Positions 58,801 to 64,000 of a stretch of 64,000 nt of DNA are shown piece by piece (position 1 is the first letter of the stretch; every line of letters starts with the position of its first letter). The stretch is from Manduca sexta (Eukaryota; Arthropoda; Insecta; Lepidoptera; Sphingidae). The notes beneath the pieces are model-generated. The model was not told the origin of the DNA. It did no database searches and saw only the letters and a program-made list of their open reading frames with translations. The stretch covers positions 5,454,983 through 5,518,982 of the forward strand of contig NC_051138.1 of assembly GCF_014839805.1 (NCBI RefSeq). Direction: 5' to 3'. The position numbers and the translations under genes are program-made.

Positions 58801-61800
58801 CGGAAGCATGTTTTCTAACAATTTACATTCCGACTAGTTTGGTATTTATTTTCTTACGTATATCTACATTTTTGTAGTGATTTTCATTATTAAACGTTTA
58901 AAGACAATAGGAATAGAATTTGGACTGTTGTATGTAAATTATAAACTTTTACTATTTTTAAATATAAGAAACAAGGTTATGTAAGAATGTGTATGTGTCT
59001 TATTAGTCAACAAAGTAGGGATTTGACAAATTTTTGGTCTTTACTTTTATCCAACGTTGTAATTGAAGTTCCGCTCTTATTGGTCATAGCGTCATTTTAT
59101 ATAGCCTCTTATAGCCTTTCTTGATAAATTTAACATTAAATTGTATTTCAATACGAATCAGTAGTTTCTGAGATTAGCACGTTAAAATAAACAAATAAAC
59201 AAACATACTCTTCACCTTTATGTGTAACCTTCTTTATATATACCTTTATATAAATGTACAAAGATTTACGTCATATAAATTCCAACATAAAAAGAATGAT
59301 TAAAATTCCGCATGACATAAACAAGTTAAGACATAAATTTAAGCCTTTTAATTTCCATAGATGGGTATAAGACTAGAAAAGAGGCACAATACGCGTATGT
59401 GACGTCATTGGGAATTACGATACGAGCGCACTTATGCACATTGCAATAATTGAAATATAAATGATTGGCTCATTTCCTAACCTATTTTTAATGCAGTTTT
59501 CAGAGAAGGCCTTGTTTTTCATATTGCTTGCTATAGAATATATTCTATCTTGCTATATTCCGTATAGAATAATGTACAAAAGTAACAGGAAAATCCGTTA
59601 TGGTTATGATTGTTCACCATGATGTCAGATTCGTGAGCCAACGCGCGTTGCCAGTAATTATAGTTTGTGTTATTATTATATTACTAGCTTTTACTCGCAG
59701 CTCCGACCGCGTAAATAGTTTTTCCGGGATAAAAGTACCGCTATATATTTTTAACCTGTGTCTTTCCCAGGGTCTCAAACTATCTCCATACCAAATTTCA
59801 TTAAAATCCGATGGGCAGTTTCTGAATTTATCGCGTTCAGACAGGCAGATAGATGCGGCGGGGGACTTTGGTTAACAATTATATGTTTTACAATATATAA
59901 ATAGAAGTTTTTAAGTGGAACACCCAGTTTTCGCAGTGCACGCAACGGAACTTAGCTTCCTAAAGGAATCAATTTTCCCCGTTTTTGCAAATTTTTTCAT
60001 TGATGCTTCGCTCCTATTGGTCATAGCGTTAAGTTATATAGGCTATGATCCGTGATATTACTATAGCTATTATCGATGAATAGGTCATCTAACACTAAAA
60101 GAAATTTTCAATTCAAGTAATTAGGTTTACAAAGAAAAAAATCAGAAAGCAGGCAATTTTTTAGATTTGAAAGATTTACTAGCGCATCGATTTTTATTAA
60201 CACGTAGCGCCTTTTGAAATTATTATAGCAACAAAGCAGTGGCGAATAGTCCATAAAAAAGGAATTCCTACCGGCTTCCCTTTTGTAATATATATGAGCA
60301 AACCATTAAAATAAATGATATTATTCAATAATAAATTTGTGTAATTATAATAGGGGACCGTCCTGTGTTTGATTTTGTACATTATTCTATATGTAATGGT
60401 TAATAATACGATTATAAAAAGAAACCCTGTTGCGAAAACTGCATTAAAATTGGTTAAAAAATGAGCCAGTAATTCATATTTCAAATATTACTATGTGCCG
60501 TAGTGGGCGCGAAGTGGGGATATCGCTTCATCTCTTTTTATCGCACGCGTCGTAATGCCCGATGACGTCACACGTGGGTATTGCGCCTCTTTTCTGTTTC
60601 TTGTTACTTACCCCTTCTACCGAAATTGAAAGACTTATAATTTGTTGATGTTTTACCGCATTTGAATGATTCTTTATGTGTTATAATTGATATAACGTAA
60701 ATATTTGATAATAATAAAGAACAAAAATGAGTCCGGTCCCCTATTAGTATTAGCAGCTACATTTTTGTCGGCTTGCCTTTCGGAAAATTACGCCTCTCAC
60801 CACCGTAACAAATTGTTTTTCCACGAGAGAATAGATTTATTGATGCAAGGTCACTTTATTGTTTTGTATGCCAAATTAATTATAATCTATACTATTGTAT
60901 AAAGCTGAGGAGTTGGTTTGTTTGTTTGAACGCGCGTATCTCAGGAACTACAAAGACTATTTTGAAAAATTCACTAAAAGGACTACATTACTCCTGAGTT
61001 GCTACACCTGGAAAAAAATATATCGGAATGTTTTTTGACGCGGGCGGAGCTGCTGACAATAGGTATTTAAAAATAAATGTGTACTGTGAACACCTTAAAC
61101 GTATAAAAACAAGCTACAAATTACTGCTCCTCAATTGTTTAAAATAATATTATTTAGGTACTATACTTAATTAATCCAAACATATTGTCAATCAATTTTG
61201 TTTTTAATAATAATCGATACTAATCGGGCTTGGGTCTTGAGCTTCGTCATCGGAGGGTCATTCATTTTATATGCATTATTATTGATTAAAGAATATATAT
61301 AAAATGTAAAAAAAGATCTTTAAAATATAAAGAAATAATAATCAATATTAATCATATGTTTTTAACATGCTCCCAAATTCAATTTGCTATATTTTACAAC
61401 GTCTAAGTATAAATATATATAACTCAAAGGTGACTGACTGACATAGTGATCTATCAACGCACAGCCCGAACCACTAGACGGATCGGGCTGAAATTTGGCA
61501 TGCAGGTAGATTTTATGACGTAGGCCTCCGCTAAGAAAGGATTTTGATTAATTCTACCCCCAAGGGGATAATCTAGGGTATGAAAGTTTGTATAAATCTT
61601 CTTAGATTTTCGACTGATTGAACTGAAATTAAAGATTGGAGCTACTATGATGAAGACGTTCGCTTAAATAGGATTTTGATAAATTCAACTCCCATGGGGA
61701 TAAAATTAGTTTGAACTTATCAGTACCGGGAAAATGTGTAGCAAGACTTTTATCATACAGTGGACTTTTATCCCGGAAATCTCCTTCATGCGGGCGAAGC

Positions 61801-63650
61801 CGCGAGCAAAAGCTAGTCTTATAATAAATTAAACCTGTTTTGTTCCTATTGCTGCAGCTGCTATTTATTTCTGCAGAAGGATTAAGATTATTAAAAAATA
61901 TTTATTGCTTTTACAATAAAATTTTAATATTTGGTGGCAGTGTTGACTGTTAACCATAAACATTGATAAGTTATAAGGATACCAACTAATCAGGTGTAGT
62001 AGAACGTGAGTTTGGTACTACACATTTAGGTATTTATACAAACATTACTAATACAAAGTATAATAATTAAAAATGAATCTGTCTAAAATAGGTCGATCGT
62101 GTGAAACAAAAAGTTGTAAGATTAAAAGGTGACGCCAAAAACGGGTTTTTCATTCCGCAAAAAAAATTACAAAGATAATTTATATATATATTTGAGTAGA
62201 ACTCTTAAAAGCGAGCTTATTGAAATAAATAGTTTAATTTTATAGATCTACGTTTTTGCGATTTTTGGAATTTTATTTTACTTTATAATTACACTTAAAA
62301 TGAACGCTTCCGAAATATAAATGTTGCTATATTGGAACGAACCCCCCAAAGATAGAAAAATAAAAACATTTAGTTTATTTGTTTGTAAGAACTGAGTGTA
62401 AGAATAACCGTGAATGACATGCTCTTGGTGTTTTCTAAAATTTTCCCTTTATATTCGCGAATGTAAAAAATGGCAGCTACATTTGTCAAAAAAAATATCT
62501 ACATTATTACCTATTCTTTTGACGTATCGATGAAGTTATTTTTCGAATTACTTTGCTAAGACAGTTTAAATTAATTTTTCTTATAAATGGAGGGGTCTAA
62601 CATTATCCTTTTCATGATTCCAAGCTCCACATTTGTGTCACTTTATTATGCAATACATTTGAGGTTGGTTAGAATTTGAGAACTAGCTCCCATATAAAAA
62701 GCGGACATATCTTTTCGATTAAACAAAAGGGCTCGGAAATTAAGAGGCTAAATTCCACCAGTAATTAATAATCTCGACCTTTAACCGTAGATAGTTTTTA
62801 ATTATACGAATATTAGAAAAAAAAATTGTACAGAAATAGAATGAAGTGTCTAACAAAGAAGTACAAAAATAGTCAATTTAAAATACAATAATACCGTGTG
62901 ATCAACAACCATTAATGTAATTTATTATATTACTTCATGTTGTTTTCGATAACAATTTATTTACATGATTAAAGGCTAAATAAAATAAAAACGGCATTTG
63001 CACGATTTTAGTTAAGAAAAAAAATAATTTTATAAATGCTGTTGATTTTTCAGTAATTTTGCTTATTTCTTCCGTGAGTTACTAAGATATTTTTTTAAGT
63101 AACGGTAATGTAATTTTTAAATATGATTACAACAGAACAAAGGTAGGAAAAATTAAAAACTATGATCGCTAAGGTAATTCAAATTTTTCGGCAACTAGTA
63201 TGTTCTGGTGAATCCGTAAAAGACATACCCTATATAAGTAGGCCTATATAAGACCCATACATTTATTTGGATGATTTCTCTTCAAAAGTAATTAAATTAT
63301 AATTGCAGGCTTTTTTATGATTTGTGATTTGTCGCGATTCAAGAGTTTGAACTCGATTTTTATAAAAGCTATACAAATGAGATTCACGGAACTTATAAGT
63401 TTATTGTTACACTAATCTTTAAACTAAACCGGTATTAAATGCGGATGTCGCCAAATTAGGCCGAAAAAAAAACTGTTTCAAGATGTAAAAATGATACTTA
63501 TGTAGAGTGGATTTTTTTAAACAAATTTGGAAACAATGTGCGGAAATTGAATAAATAGGAAATAACGAAATAGAAAAACACATTAAAAATGAATATTTAC
63601 ACGGGCTCCTGCGAGTCACTCGCGACGGCACACACGTCTTTAGCGCTCAT
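55809..63650 (-). CDS. JHAMT-like methyltransferase D (five exons)
   Basis: Exons are 63650-63601, 57853-57485, 56859-56688, 56611-56503 and 55963-55809, all GT/AG, giving 284 codons plus TAA. Motif I is VLDLGSGDGSVT (about residues 58-69). LVGADINP and FSFYLFHWVDDH follow, and the end is YNLMVIHCTK. Exon 1 encodes MSAKDVCAVASDSQEP and the GT|T Val codon, then M-N-M-S-D-D. Internal ATGs at 57852 and 57846 are alternative starts. The first intron is 5.7 kb, much longer than in A-C, so the link between exon 1 and the rest rests on phase and homology; exon 1 could in principle serve another copy beyond the window. No disabling change is seen. Function by family: SAM-dependent methylation of juvenile-hormone-type acids; the real substrate is unknown. 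Confidence 0.83.
56245..56335 (-). repeat. SINE fragment in the last intron of gene D
   Basis: 'atccgacccagcgatcgaat', 'ccgaaacctcagcacagaag' and 'ctacgccattgagcg' match the tRNA-like head of the second SINE family in reverse. Confidence 0.5.
59690..60070 (+). repeat. 'agcttttactcgcagctccg' interspersed repeat
   Basis: 'tttccgggataaaagtaccg', 'aatccgatgggcagtttctg' and 'ctcctattggtcatagcgtt' belong to the repeat also found around 12.95, 46.4 and 61.8 kb. Confidence 0.6.
60349..60744. mobile_element. MITE with TAATAGGGGACCG ends
   Basis: TAATAGGGGACCG at 60349 is mirrored by CGGTCCCCTATTA ending near 60744. No ORF is credible. The target duplication may be the TA/TAA included in the ends. 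Confidence 0.6.
61430..61820 (+). repeat. 'gggcgaagccgcgagcaaaa' interspersed repeat
   Basis: It starts near 'aaggtgactgactgacatag' and ends 'gcgagcaaaagctagtctta', a familiar non-coding repeat type in Lepidoptera. Confidence 0.6.
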
Positions 63651-63673
63651 TTTGAAGATTAATGAAAAACTAC

Positions 63674-63705
63674 GTCTGCCATATCGACTGGTGGTGTTTT
63701 ATATA
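63674..63705 (-). promoter_or_regulatory. TATA-type promoter of gene D
   Basis: TATATAAAACACCACC on the minus strand (63705-63690) repeats the box and following bases of genes B and C. GACGTAGTT about 30 bases on replaces GACGCAGTT. Confidence 0.65.
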
Positions 63706-63719
63706 CTAAGCTGTTCAGA

Positions 63720-64000
63720 GATCCTTCGGCTGATTCGATGATAAAAGATAAATATTTCTATGTTGGTACTTATCTACATTAAAATCGATACGAGACATTG
63801 ATAATTTCATTATCAAACATTTGGTATTTATATATATTTTAAATATTTATGTGCCGCTATACATATAGTATGTGCATGTCAGCCGCGGTGGCGTACCTTT
63901 TAAACACAAAAGACATATGTGCACATCGTATTATTTTGTTACAGGATTTGTCGGATGTTCTGGCTTCGGTACCGTTTTTGCAAAAAATAAGTGCCGCATT
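63720..64000. other. Upstream region of gene D, no gene seen
   Basis: No ORF or element is recognised up to the end of the window. Confidence 0.4.

Larger units (their letters stand above)
57854..63600. other. Long first intron of gene D, repeat-filled
   Basis: I found no coding exon in it. It holds the common 'cgggataaaagt' repeats (about 59.7-60.07, 60.9-61.06 and 61.43-61.82 kb), a MITE at 60349-60744, and an inverted pair of 'agaaaagaggcacaatac'-like sequences (59375-59425 and 60540-60600). Confidence 0.55.

Noticed and set aside
60197..60484. 95-residue minus-strand ORF with a hydrophobic segment
   Set aside because: It overlaps the left end of a MITE and has no homology pattern or gene context.

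Overview
This window looks like lepidopteran (moth or butterfly) nuclear DNA. It is AT-rich, intron-bearing and crowded with repeats that I recognise as typical of that order: tRNA-derived SINEs with ATT tails, the 'cgggataaaagt ... ctagcttttgctcgc' repeats, R1-clade, CR1/Jockey-type and RTE LINEs, a Copia and a Gypsy LTR element, hAT elements and many MITEs. The species cannot be told from the sequence alone.

The genes are a minus-strand tandem cluster of juvenile hormone acid O-methyltransferase-like (JHAMT-like) SAM-dependent methyltransferases. Four copies read intact after splicing: A (4572-7645), B (15476-18404), C (42035-46105) and D (55809-63650). All four have five coding exons. The four downstream exons have matching lengths (369, 172, 109 and 155 or 161 bases) and phases. 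A short first coding exon, not visible in simple ORF scans, lies 0.9 to 5.7 kb upstream next to a TATA-type promoter. It adds 19 or 20 residues in frame before the methionine that family alignment would suggest as the start. A fifth copy survives only as most of its last exon (27332-27475), cut off by a Gypsy element.

B, C and the relic share 3' flanking DNA in the same order, so they arose by segmental duplication. The B and C flanks also carry differently decayed copies of an unrecognised small secreted-peptide-like gene. B and C further share more than 1 kb of DNA upstream of the promoter.

Most of the rest is transposon. At 641-1907 lies an internally deleted Copia element with target duplication. 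At 20.1-30.1 kb, Helitron-like DNA is followed by an R1-clade LINE broken by a second LINE with its own target duplication and by a hAT element that contains a third LINE; a truncated Gypsy element follows. At 31.3-34.6 kb are a roughly 140-bp tandem array, a perfect 126-bp inverted repeat and a hAT element. A foldback element at 43716-44074 has 161-bp arms and TTAA flanks. At 48835-50220 a DNA element carries a decayed arthropod multicopy protein. Two THAP-domain fragments (39.4-40.0 and 53.2-53.7 kb), an orphan exon-like ORF (35839-35993) and a short acidic-tailed ORF (37625-37816) remain unexplained. I saw no tRNA, rRNA or CRISPR.
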